Shown here one piece after another: positions 29,652 through 38,413 of a stretch of DNA of 64,000 bases (its first letter is position 1; every line of letters begins with the position of its first letter). This stretch comes from an uncultured bacterium (GTDB lineage Bacteria > Patescibacteriota > Saccharimonadia > Saccharimonadales > Saccharimonadaceae), in assembly GCA_903952435.1 (NCBI GenBank), contig CAJBFN010000001.1, positions 62,001-126,000 of the forward strand, in the 5' to 3' direction. The notes beneath the pieces are model-generated. The model was not told the origin of the DNA and did not search any database. It was given only the letters and a program-made list of their open reading frames with translations. A program made the translations under genes and the position numbers.

Positions 29652-30365
29652 ATGGAAAAACAATTTCTTAACGAAAATAAATATCAAAAAGCTAAAAAAG
29701 GTTTAATTGTAGTTGCGGTTACAATTATGGTTACGGCTGTCACTATTAGCGGTGTTTTTTTATTGTATCCTGGGTTTAGTAAATTAAGCGAAGCTAATAA
29801 TAGAACCGACCTTGATGTAAAATATGAGGCTTTGGCTGCGCCCATACAATCGCAAATTACAACCTTAAGCAGACAAAATTCCCAAGTATTTATGTCGGAG
29901 GGATTTAGCGCAAACTACTATACGTTAAAAGACCAAGAGACGGCCTTGCAGAGCCAATTAAGCAAGATAAATAAACAGAAGTCTGATGAATTCATGTCGC
30001 AGGGTGAGGCTGCGCCATATATTGCCGGGGGTGTAATGTTGATATTGTTAGGTTTTGGTGTAGGGGCACAACTATTATTATTGGCCTTTGGTCGCAATAT
30101 ATTTGCTTTTGGCGCTCAAAGCACCGTTCCTGTCGCCAAGGAAGTTATTGAAGATGTTGCGCCAACAATCGGTAAGGCCTATGGCGACGCCGCCAAAGCC
30201 GCTGCCCCTGGTCTTGGTGAAGCTATCGGTACATTTATAAAAGGCGCTTCGCCTGCAATAGGCGATGCCTCAAAAAATATGGGCCCTGCGTTCGGCTCAA
30301 TAGCCAAAGAAGTTTCTAAAGGTATAAAAGAAGGCCTTAGTGACGACAAAAAACGTAAAGAATAG
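29652..30365 (+). CDS. Two-TM membrane protein of unknown function
   Basis: ATG with upstream AAGAAGGG; two TM segments. Confidence 0.6.
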   Translation: MEKQFLNENKYQKAKKGLIVVAVTIMVTAVTISGVFLLYPGFSKLSEANNRTDLDVKYEALAAPIQSQITTLSRQNSQVFMSEGFSANYYTLKDQETALQSQLSKINKQKSDEFMSQGEAAPYIAGGVMLILLGFGVGAQLLLLAFGRNIFAFGAQSTVPVAKEVIEDVAPTIGKAYGDAAKAAAPGLGEAIGTFIKGASPAIGDASKNMGPAFGSIAKEVSKGIKEGLSDDKKRKE

Positions 30366-30435
30366 AAATTAGATTTTATAAATCACAAAAGAAGGTCCGC
30401 ACAGGATCTTCTTTTGTAGTAAAATTAAAAGCAAT

Positions 30436-30714
30436 ATGGCCATAAGTAAGCGTTTAATCAAAATCAACGAAAGACCTTTTCATACCAGTGCTTATGCTCA
30501 AACGGTAAATGCTGGTCGGGTTGGGGCCACATCGACCGTGTCTTTTGAAAGGCGTCAGCAAATCGAACAAAATCGTCAAAAAGTAGGTGGATATAGGCAC
30601 TCATCACTAGGCAGAACGGTTAGTGAATTTAAACCAAAAACAATTACAAACTTAACAGTTTCCATTCCTACAACACCAGCTGAAGCATCAAAACCATATA
30701 ATCCTTACGGATAA
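30436..30714 (+). CDS. Small basic hypothetical protein
   Basis: Intact 92-aa ORF in a gap between genes; no recognised family. Confidence 0.45.
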   Translation: MAISKRLIKINERPFHTSAYAQTVNAGRVGATSTVSFERRQQIEQNRQKVGGYRHSSLGRTVSEFKPKTITNLTVSIPTTPAEASKPYNPYG

Positions 30715-32244
30715 TTAAATCTCGCGCAAAGTTTCTATTTCGGCGCCAAGCATATTTAGGCGGTTGGCAAAATCTTCATAACCACGATTAATCGAATAAA
30801 CATCGCGCAGTGTTGAAACTCCAGGTGTTGCTAACATCGCTAGTAATATAACAACTGATGGTCGAAGGGCTGGTGGAGCGATAATATCGGCTGGCTTCCA
30901 TTTTGTTGGCCCTTTGATATATACACGGTGTGGATCAACTAGCTCGATATTAGCATTTAATTTAGTTAATTCCGTAAAGTAAATCGCGCGGGTTTCATAT
31001 GACCAGTCGTGTAGTAATGTCCGGCCTTTGGCTACTGTGGCAATTAGGCCTAACAGTGGTAAATTATCCATATTAACACCAGGGAATGGCATGCTGTGTA
31101 ATTTATCTTTTGGTGCAACTAGTTTAGATTCTAATAATTTAATATTTACTAGTCGAGTTTCGTCGTTTTTAGCTTTATATTCGTCGCTAATTTCGTATTG
31201 TAACCCCATGCCTTTTAATATTGCCATCTCGATTTCAATAAATTCGATTGGGGCGCGCTTGATAGTTATTTCGGAATTAGTCACAATCCCCGCAGCTACC
31301 AGGCTCATAGCCTCGATTGGGTCTTCGCTGACATAATATTCGACATTGCGATTTATTGTGCTAAGGCCGCGAATTTGAAGTGTTGTTGTGCCAATACCAT
31401 CAATCTTGACGCCTAATTTTTGCAAATAAAAACATAAATCCTGAACCATATAATTTGGACTGGCATTACGTATCATTATTTCGCCATCATAAAGAGCTGC
31501 GGCCATAATTACATTCTCAGTTGCGGTATCACTGCGCTCAGTTAATAGAATAGTTTTATCTATGGTCTTTTTACTAACGACAACCTTGTATGAATCGTTA
31601 GTAGCGGTTACTTGCAGACCAAATGGGGCAAGGCCGGCCATATGAGGTTCGATTGTGCGGTTTCCTAATTTGCATCCACCAGCAAATGGTAATTCAAAGT
31701 TTTTGTATTGTTGCATTAATGGACCAAGCAACATAATGACCGATCGGGTTCGTTTGGCGGCTTCAGCATTGATATCAGCAAGTTTTAGGCGGGCTGGCGG
31801 TGTAATTTCAAGATCGTTACGATCGTTTAGCCAGCGGACTTTAACGCCGATACTTTGTAAAACTTCAATTATACGATTAACTTCTTCGATACGGGCAACG
31901 TGTCGCAGGGTAGTAGTACCGTGATTAAGTAAGCTAGCACATAACAATCCGACAGCAGCGTTTTTACTGGTTTTGACTTCTATTTCGCCTGATAGTTTTT
32001 TGCCACCGTTAATTCGGAAATTAATTTTGCCAGGTTTATTTAAACTGACAATTTCACTTGACAAAACATCGCTGATGCGGGCCAACATCTCAAGGCTGAT
32101 ATTTTGTCCACCTTTTTCGATGCGATTTATAGCGCTTTGGCTGGTCTTTAGGGCTTCAGCTAATTGACTTTGTGTTAATCCTCGTGCCTGTCTTGTCTCT
32201 TGAATGAGCATTCCAATTTTAATCTTATAGTCTTCATTTGTCAT
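30715..32244 (-). CDS. murA: XRE-type HTH domain fused to UDP-N-acetylglucosamine 1-carboxyvinyltransferase (MurA) (start revised to 32244)
   Basis: IGMLIQETRQARGLTQSQLAEALKTSQSAINRIEKGGQNISLEML (HTH) then FRINGGKKLSGEIEVKTSKNAAVGLLCASLL and GGCKLGNRTIEPH (MurA). Confidence 0.93.
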   Translation of the reverse strand: MTNEDYKIKIGMLIQETRQARGLTQSQLAEALKTSQSAINRIEKGGQNISLEMLARISDVLSSEIVSLNKPGKINFRINGGKKLSGEIEVKTSKNAAVGLLCASLLNHGTTTLRHVARIEEVNRIIEVLQSIGVKVRWLNDRNDLEITPPARLKLADINAEAAKRTRSVIMLLGPLMQQYKNFELPFAGGCKLGNRTIEPHMAGLAPFGLQVTATNDSYKVVVSKKTIDKTILLTERSDTATENVIMAAALYDGEIMIRNASPNYMVQDLCFYLQKLGVKIDGIGTTTLQIRGLSTINRNVEYYVSEDPIEAMSLVAAGIVTNSEITIKRAPIEFIEIEMAILKGMGLQYEISDEYKAKNDETRLVNIKLLESKLVAPKDKLHSMPFPGVNMDNLPLLGLIATVAKGRTLLHDWSYETRAIYFTELTKLNANIELVDPHRVYIKGPTKWKPADIIAPPALRPSVVILLAMLATPGVSTLRDVYSINRGYEDFANRLNMLGAEIETLREI

Positions 32245-32300
32245 ATTACTTATGATATACCTGTGGTGATATAAAATCAACAGATGTTATAATGTAATCA

Positions 32301-33512
32301 ATGATGAAAGATAAATTAGTAGCCGATTTAATTGTGGCCGAAGAAAAACGCCAAAAAAGCGTTATTAACTTAATTGCTAGTGAAAATATTGCCAGTGATG
32401 ATGTTCGCGAAGCTTTAGGTAGTGTTTTTACTAATAAATACGCCGAAGGTTATCCTGGTATGCGCTATTACGGAGGTCAAGAGTTTACAGACAAGCTAGA
32501 ACAGTTAGCGATTGATCGCGCCAAAAAGCTATTTCGTGCTGATCATGCCAATGTGCAACCACATTCTGGTGCGCCGGCTAACGATGCTGTTTATAGTGCC
32601 TGGCTAGAACCTGGCGACACAGTGCTGGCAATGCGTTTAGATCATGGTGGCCATTTAACACACGGTGCAAAAAATACTAGAACTGCCAAGTTATATAATT
32701 TTGTTCATTATGGAATTAAAGATGTCGAAACGGGCGAGATTGATTACGAACAGATGCGTGAGCTAGCCTTAAAACATCGTCCAAAAATTATTATTGCTGG
32801 TTTTAGTTCATATCCACGCAGTTTAGATTATGCTAAATTCGTTGAAATTGGTAATGAAGTTGGTGCACTATTAATGGCAGATATGGCACATATGGCCGGG
32901 CTAATTGCTGGTGGTGTAGCTGATAATCCATTAGACTTTGGCTTTCATGTTATGACGATGACGACACATAAGACTTTACGTGGTCCAAGAAGCGGTATGA
33001 TATTGTCCATGGGCAAGGTTGGTAGTCCGCTAAAAGCACCAGAAAAAACAATTGAAAATATCCCGACATTAATCGATCGGTCTGTTTTTCCTGGAATTCA
33101 AGGTGGCCCACATATGAATGTGATTGCTGCCAAGGCAGTTTGTTTATATGAAGCTGCGCAGCCAAGTTTTAGAAAATATATTAAAGATGTGGTTGAAAGT
33201 GCTAAATTATTAGCCGAAGAATTAAAAAAACAAGGCTTTGTCGTAGTAACCGGCGGCACGGATAATCATATTGTGCTGGTTGATGTTTACAAAACCTGCG
33301 GAATTGACGGCAAAGAAGCACAAGAACGTCTAGAGAAGTCGGGCATAATAGTTAATGCTAATGCTGTGCCGAATGATCCATTGCCGCCTTATAGGCCCAG
33401 TGGGATAAGATTAGGGTTGCCATTCTTAATTAGCTCTTATGATTATAAATATATCAGCACAAGTTTGTGTCAAGTTCTTAGTATGATAAATGATATATTA
33501 ATAAGCAAATAG
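32301..33512 (+). CDS. glyA: Serine hydroxymethyltransferase
   Basis: LIASENIASDDVREALGSVFTNKYAEGYPGMRYYGGQE, TTHKTLRGPRSGMI. Confidence 0.98.
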   Translation: MMKDKLVADLIVAEEKRQKSVINLIASENIASDDVREALGSVFTNKYAEGYPGMRYYGGQEFTDKLEQLAIDRAKKLFRADHANVQPHSGAPANDAVYSAWLEPGDTVLAMRLDHGGHLTHGAKNTRTAKLYNFVHYGIKDVETGEIDYEQMRELALKHRPKIIIAGFSSYPRSLDYAKFVEIGNEVGALLMADMAHMAGLIAGGVADNPLDFGFHVMTMTTHKTLRGPRSGMILSMGKVGSPLKAPEKTIENIPTLIDRSVFPGIQGGPHMNVIAAKAVCLYEAAQPSFRKYIKDVVESAKLLAEELKKQGFVVVTGGTDNHIVLVDVYKTCGIDGKEAQERLEKSGIIVNANAVPNDPLPPYRPSGIRLGLPFLISSYDYKYISTSLCQVLSMINDILISK

Positions 33513-33520
33513 TACATAAA

Positions 33521-33570
33521 CAAAAAGTTAATCTATAAACATAACTTTTTGTTAGTTCATAGATTAACTT
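33521..33570 (+). terminator. Overlapping inverted repeats downstream of glyA (two mutually exclusive hairpins)
   Basis: CAAAAAGTTA/TAACTTTTTG and AAGTTAATCTAT/ATAGATTAACTT share the AAGTTA segment. Confidence 0.6.
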
Positions 33571-33626
33571 CTGTAAATTTATTTCAGTACAAACTTGAAA
33601 TATCGTATTTATTTTAAATTGATCTT

Positions 33627-34148
33627 TTATGAGGCGGTGTAGAAACAGTTTACTGCCGTAGGGGTTCCTGATACTAAGACTGTACCTGAAACTGTCCCTG
33701 TTGATAATATTGCCTGGGCTGGTGTTGTATCATAGTCCCAATAACCGACTTTCACTCCTGTCGCATTTGTAGCTGTTGTTAGGGCCAATGTTGTCGCCGT
33801 TGAGCATATTTGATAAGAAACTTTGTTTGGTGTTATATTTGTTGCGTTTAATGCTGCTGCACCATTGCCTATGGTTATTCCAGAAAGAGCTGCAGAGGAA
33901 GTACCAGCTGCTATAGCGCTTGCAAGGGTTAGCGGATATGAATTCGATGGACTATCTGCTACATAAATATCCACCTTACTTATTACATTATTAGCAGTCG
34001 ATTTTGCACTTGAGCCGTTTGCTCTTTGAGTTACTCCAGTATAAGAAACAACTGAAATTGCAGCCAAAATACCGATGACTACGATAACAACCAAAAGCTC
34101 TACGATTGTAAAACCTCTGCTTTTAGATTTAATATTTAAATTTGTCAT
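33627..34148 (-). CDS. Type IV pilin-like protein
   Basis: KSRGFTIVELLVVIVVIGILAAISVVSYTGVTQRA. Confidence 0.93.
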   Translation of the reverse strand: MTNLNIKSKSRGFTIVELLVVIVVIGILAAISVVSYTGVTQRANGSSAKSTANNVISKVDIYVADSPSNSYPLTLASAIAAGTSSAALSGITIGNGAAALNATNITPNKVSYQICSTATTLALTTATNATGVKVGYWDYDTTPAQAILSTGTVSGTVLVSGTPTAVNCFYTAS

Positions 34149-34240
34149 TTTGCCCCCTATTAGATTTTGTTAATGTTAATGACTTAAATATACTATAACG
34201 CTTATGTAAATACAAGTTTTTTGGGTTGATATTGTATTAA

Positions 34241-35008
34241 TTAATTGGCGTTAATTGCACTAATTGTGCCGGATTTGGTAATGCTTCGACCAGCAACTGT
34301 CGATGTGGCTTTGATAGTGACGGTTATTGCTCCGGGTTTAATTGATCCGGCGAATTCATCATACACAATGTTAAACCCATCAGAGTCCAGGCCTTCAATA
34401 AGTTTTTCGTCGTTGGTTTTACAAAATAGATCTATCGACCCAATACTGCAACTTGGTATCTGCCAGGGCGTGCCACAACCAACAGAATTATAATCTGCCG
34501 GCATTATAACTCGTCGCCATAATGTATTAATGTTATTAATACTCCTGACAAAATAGACAATATTCAGTGTTAGTGGTATGTTTTGATATTTTTCGGTACT
34601 GTTGCATAGGTTAGGTGTGTCTTTTTTATATATAATACTTCTAGTTGGCGATAACGGGCTGTCGCTTGTTGCATAGGATTCGACTATTAATGGGCTAAAA
34701 GGTAATATTGGTGTTGTAAATTTCGTGCTATCGTTTAGGCGACCTTGTGGTGTTGAAATATCAAAACTATTGGTACTGAGATATCCTTTGCTAATTCTAA
34801 AATCCGCCTCAATTCGGTTCAAAGTATCTTGAATATTATAAGCCAAGACATTTGCAGCACGGCCGGCCATTACATCACCAGTCATTGTGACGATTGCGTA
34901 TATAAATGTGCCAATGACTAATATAACCACAGGTGCAACAACCGCCATCTCGACAAGTGTAAAACCTTTTTGTATATGATTTTTATTTTTTGTTGACATA
35001 TGTTGCAT
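34241..35008 (-). CDS. Prepilin-type N-terminal domain protein
   Basis: QKGFTLVEMAVVAPVVILVIGTFIYAIV. Confidence 0.88.
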   Translation of the reverse strand: MQHMSTKNKNHIQKGFTLVEMAVVAPVVILVIGTFIYAIVTMTGDVMAGRAANVLAYNIQDTLNRIEADFRISKGYLSTNSFDISTPQGRLNDSTKFTTPILPFSPLIVESYATSDSPLSPTRSIIYKKDTPNLCNSTEKYQNIPLTLNIVYFVRSINNINTLWRRVIMPADYNSVGCGTPWQIPSCSIGSIDLFCKTNDEKLIEGLDSDGFNIVYDEFAGSIKPGAITVTIKATSTVAGRSITKSGTISAINAN

Positions 35009-35399
35009 CTGTTATCTGTTGTTGAGGATTGTTATATGTAACAGTAATACTTAACTTTGATATGCTTTTTGTATAATCTGATGCGGATGAATAAGGGCAC
35101 GTAAAAGAAGGTGTTATAGTTACGTTCGATAAACCGTCGATTGCTGGCGTTACTGGGTTTGTAAGTATCGTAGGGTTGGTAGCGCAGTTTATAGCGTTGT
35201 CATTCTTATATTTATCCTTGTATTGTTGAAGATATTGATATGCTACATTAACCGCCTTTGCTCTGGCGCTGGCTTCACCGTTATTCTTAATAATCATGGC
35301 ATACAGTTGGTATCCTGACATCAAAAAAGCTGCCGCAACAAATAGGGTGACTAAAAGTTCTACTGTCGTAAAGCCTGATTGTTTATTTATTTTTTTCAT
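34983..35399 (-). CDS. Prepilin-type N-terminal domain protein
   Basis: KQSGFTTVELLVTLFVAAAFLMSGYQLY. Confidence 0.88.
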   Translation of the reverse strand: MKKINKQSGFTTVELLVTLFVAAAFLMSGYQLYAMIIKNNGEASARAKAVNVAYQYLQQYKDKYKNDNAINCATNPTILTNPVTPAIDGLSNVTITPSFTCPYSSASDYTKSISKLSITVTYNNPQQQITDATYVNKK

Positions 35400-35926
35400 T
35401 GGTGCCTGCTCGATACTTTAAATGCAGTAGTGCCATTAATGATAGTTTCGGTTTTATAATATATATTGAATTTTCTGCATTCTTGCGTTGGCGTTGTCCG
35501 GTTACCGCTATCGTCACATAATGAACCGTCGCTTTGAAGTGGTTGATATACGTATTTATTTATATCGGTAGCGATGCTGGACTCAGTAGTGTTATTCGAC
35601 GTTGCGGCAATTAAGGATAATGTATCAGTTGTTGACGGGGCTTGTAGGGCCTTTGTATCTGTATCTTTAATAATATTAGTAGGATCTGGTAATAAATCTG
35701 CCGTTGATGGGTATTGACCAGTCTTTTGGCTGTTGTCTTTTGAAGTATAGCCGGAATTGTAAAATGACTCTAGTGCTGTCGCGATTGTCTCGACATCACT
35801 TTTTCGTTCGGCATCACGAGCATTAGCTTGTGAGCTGTTCAGATTAACAACTCCAAGGACTAATAATATCCCCATGATTGTGATAACAATTATCAACTCA
35901 ACGATAGTAAAGCCGCGTTTAACCAT
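35396..35926 (-). CDS. Prepilin-type N-terminal domain protein
   Basis: VKRGFTIVELIIVITIMGILLVLGVVNLNSSQANARDAERKSDV. Confidence 0.92.
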   Translation of the reverse strand: MVKRGFTIVELIIVITIMGILLVLGVVNLNSSQANARDAERKSDVETIATALESFYNSGYTSKDNSQKTGQYPSTADLLPDPTNIIKDTDTKALQAPSTTDTLSLIAATSNNTTESSIATDINKYVYQPLQSDGSLCDDSGNRTTPTQECRKFNIYYKTETIINGTTAFKVSSRHQ

Positions 35927-35962
35927 ATTATTAGCATAAGGTTTTTAGGGTTAAATCGCAAG

Positions 35963-36985
35963 TTATTGAATTTCGTTTGGCTCTTGTTCAATCTCGACAC
36001 GGAATATATCGCGTATTTTGCGAATTATTTGGTTTTTGGCTATTTCCAAGTCATTATATGAAGTTGCCGATTCGTTAACTAGAACAAGCGCATTTTTGTC
36101 ATAAACTCGGATACCGTTGATTAATTGGCCTTTAAATCCAGCTTGTTCAATCAGCCAGCCGGTTGGAATTTTGAATTTGCCATCGCCCATATCATATGTT
36201 GGTATATCTGGATATTTATTCTTAATCTCGTCCAGCTGCCATTTTTCGGCAATGGCATTTTTGAAAAATGACCCGCTATTTGCCATAATTTTAGGATCAG
36301 GCAGTTTAGAGGCGCGGATTTTTATAACTGCGTCACGAATGGTTTGCTGAGTGTAGATTTTGATATTATTTTCGTCCAGATATTTTTGTAAAGAATCATA
36401 AAAGGGCGGTGTAGGTTGGTTTTTAGATAATTTTAAGGTAATCGAGGTTATAATATAGCGGCCCTTGTCTAGACTGTTAAATATGCTTTTGCGATAACTA
36501 AAATTGCAATCTTCGTGGGTCAGGTTTACGAATTCTTCATTTTCAGTATCGTAGGCTTCAAGCGATATTAAAGTGTCGGCAATTTCTTGGCCATAGGCTC
36601 CAATATTCTGAACCGGGGCAGCGCCAATAGTGCCCGGTATTGCCGACATAGCTTCGATACCACTAAGGCTCATATCAACGGTTCGTTTTACGACCGAGTC
36701 CCAATCTTCGCCAGCGCCAATTTTAATAGTGGTTGAATTTATGTCGTCGGCCATCTTTTCAAAACCTGGTATTTTAATCTTTAAAATTATGCCGTTATAG
36801 CCTTCATCGCGAGCGATTAAATTACTGCCGCCGCCCATTATAAAAATAGGTAAGTTTTGAGCTTTTGCGTTTTGGAAGATTTTTGCGATATCCTCGGTTT
36901 TAAATATATCAGTCATAAATCTAGCTTTACCACCTAGCCGCATAGTCGTGAAGTTTTTAATTGGAATGTTTGTGTGAATTTCCAT
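35963..36985 (-). CDS. murB: UDP-N-acetylmuramate dehydrogenase
   Basis: TNIPIKNFTTMRLGGKARF, FIMGGGSNLIARDEGYNGIILKI, NSGSFFKNAI. Confidence 0.96.
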   Translation of the reverse strand: MEIHTNIPIKNFTTMRLGGKARFMTDIFKTEDIAKIFQNAKAQNLPIFIMGGGSNLIARDEGYNGIILKIKIPGFEKMADDINSTTIKIGAGEDWDSVVKRTVDMSLSGIEAMSAIPGTIGAAPVQNIGAYGQEIADTLISLEAYDTENEEFVNLTHEDCNFSYRKSIFNSLDKGRYIITSITLKLSKNQPTPPFYDSLQKYLDENNIKIYTQQTIRDAVIKIRASKLPDPKIMANSGSFFKNAIAEKWQLDEIKNKYPDIPTYDMGDGKFKIPTGWLIEQAGFKGQLINGIRVYDKNALVLVNESATSYNDLEIAKNQIIRKIRDIFRVEIEQEPNEIQ

Positions 36986-37133
36986 ATATAATTATTATAT
37001 CCTAAATTATAAAATAAGCTTAAGCTAAACTTTAGAAGGACGGACCTTCTAAAATGATCTTTTGTGTTATAGTATATTTTTTGTCGTGTTGTAATAACAG
37101 TGGTAAAGATATATAATCGGTTAGTAAATGTAC

Positions 37134-37210
37134 GCACCCGTAGCTCAGCTGGATAGAGTATTTGGCTTCGAACCAAAGGGTCGGCGGTTCGAATCCGTCC
37201 GGGTGTACCA
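37134..37210 (+). tRNA. tRNA-Arg(TCG), CCA encoded
   Basis: GCACCCGTAGCTCAGCTGGATAGAGTATTTGGCTTCGAACCAAAGGGTCGGCGGTTCGAATCCGTCCGGGTGTACCA. Confidence 0.94.
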
Positions 37211-37249
37211 AAATAAATTGACGAGTGAAAACTCGTCTATTTATTTTGG
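37208..37249 (+). terminator. Hairpin terminator including the tRNA-Arg CCA end
   Basis: CCAAAATAAATTGACGAGT-gaaa-ACTCGTCTATTTATTTTGG. Confidence 0.8.
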
Positions 37250-37261
37250 TAAATCCGCAGA

Positions 37262-37372
37262 GGATTTGAACCGCCGATTGGGTTTTGTTTACAAAATCCA
37301 AGGTCGACGGTTCGGCGTAGCGATTGAAGCGAAAAAGTGTTTACATTTTTTCGTGAATGAGCGAAGAAGGCT
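37262..37372 (+). repeat. tRNA-tail element downstream of tRNA-Arg(TCG) (inverted T-arm copy 37262-37277, direct copy 37302-37314, conserved module)
   Basis: GGATTTGAACCGCCGA mirrors TCGGCGGTTCGAATCC; GGTCGACGGTTCG repeats GGTCGGCGGTTCG; followed by AAAAAGTGTTTACATTTTTTCG and GAGCGAAGAAGG. Confidence 0.8.
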
Positions 37373-37416
37373 TTAGCCGCTATCCGTTCGGAATAAAACC
37401 TGATAACATAACTAGT

Positions 37417-38214
37417 ATGTCTATCTTAAACGCAATAATTATGGGTTTGGTGCAGGGTATAACGGAATTTTTACCAATTAGTAGTTCGGGTCATTTGGTT
37501 ATCTTTAGTAAAATTTTAGATCTTGGCAATGTTTTTATTTTTGATGTTCTACTTAATTTTGGATCGTTACTGGCGCTGATTATTTATTATCGCAAGCGAA
37601 TTTTGTCAATTATTGTCAGGATTTTTAGTGGCAAAGAGTGGCTGTTAGTTGCCAAGGTTGTGGCCGCCACTATTCCAGCGGTTTTGATTGGTTTGGTCTT
37701 TAATGACCAAATTGAAAAATTAAACAGTTTGATATGGGTCGTGATTACTACTTTAATGTTGGTTGGCATTTTAATGATTGTCGCTGGTAATGCTAAAAAA
37801 GGCGCTGATGATCGAGAGATTGAAAAATCTGTTGGTTGGAGATTGGCGGTAAAAACTGGGCTTGCTCAGGCTTTAGCTTTAATCCCTGGTGTATCTAGGT
37901 CTGGAATTACGATTTTAACTGGACTGCGTAATAATCTAAGCGCTGCCAGAGCGGCTGAGTTTAGTTTTTTGTTGGCCATTCCGATAATTGCCGGTGCTAG
38001 CTTTAAGATGCTAGTTTCTACAGAGGGGATTGATTTTATAAAAAATAATATGGCAGCTTTTGTGGTTGGCAACATTGTTTCGTTTGTTTCGGGGATCTTA
38101 GCGATTGGTTTTTTGATTAATCTAATCTCAAAGCGCGGACTTAAAGATTTTGGCTGGTATAGGGTTGGGTTGGCGTCGCTGCTGATTGTTTTGTGTTTGT
38201 TTGGGGCTTTTTAA
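37417..38214 (+). CDS. uppP: Undecaprenyl-diphosphate phosphatase (start revised from 37357)
   Basis: MGLVQGITEFLPISSSGHLVIFSKIL, LIPGVSRSGITILTGLRNNLS. Confidence 0.96.
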   Translation: MSILNAIIMGLVQGITEFLPISSSGHLVIFSKILDLGNVFIFDVLLNFGSLLALIIYYRKRILSIIVRIFSGKEWLLVAKVVAATIPAVLIGLVFNDQIEKLNSLIWVVITTLMLVGILMIVAGNAKKGADDREIEKSVGWRLAVKTGLAQALALIPGVSRSGITILTGLRNNLSAARAAEFSFLLAIPIIAGASFKMLVSTEGIDFIKNNMAAFVVGNIVSFVSGILAIGFLINLISKRGLKDFGWYRVGLASLLIVLCLFGAF

Positions 38215-38245
38215 TTGTAATTAAGTTCCAATCTAATTTCGGCTA

Positions 38246-38284
38246 AATCAAAATACCCATCTTAAGATGAGTATTTTAATTTGG
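38246..38284 (-). terminator. Hairpin terminator including the tRNA-Lys CCA end
   Basis: CCAAATTAAAATACTCATC-ttaa-GATGGGTATTTTGATTT. Confidence 0.75.
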
Positions 38285-38358
38285 TGGGTCAGGTGGGACT
38301 CGAACCCACGACATTCTGCTTAAGAGGCAGACGCTCTAACCAGCTGAGCTACTGACCC
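38282..38358 (-). tRNA. tRNA-Lys(CTT), CCA encoded
   Basis: GGGTCAGTAGCTCAGCTGGTTAGAGCGTCTGCCTCTTAAGCAGAATGTCGTGGGTTCGAGTCCCACCTGACCCACCA. Confidence 0.93.
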
Positions 38359-38413
38359 ATTCAACAACCATTGATTGTACACTATTACCCCTGTTGGCAC
38401 AATATATAAAGGA

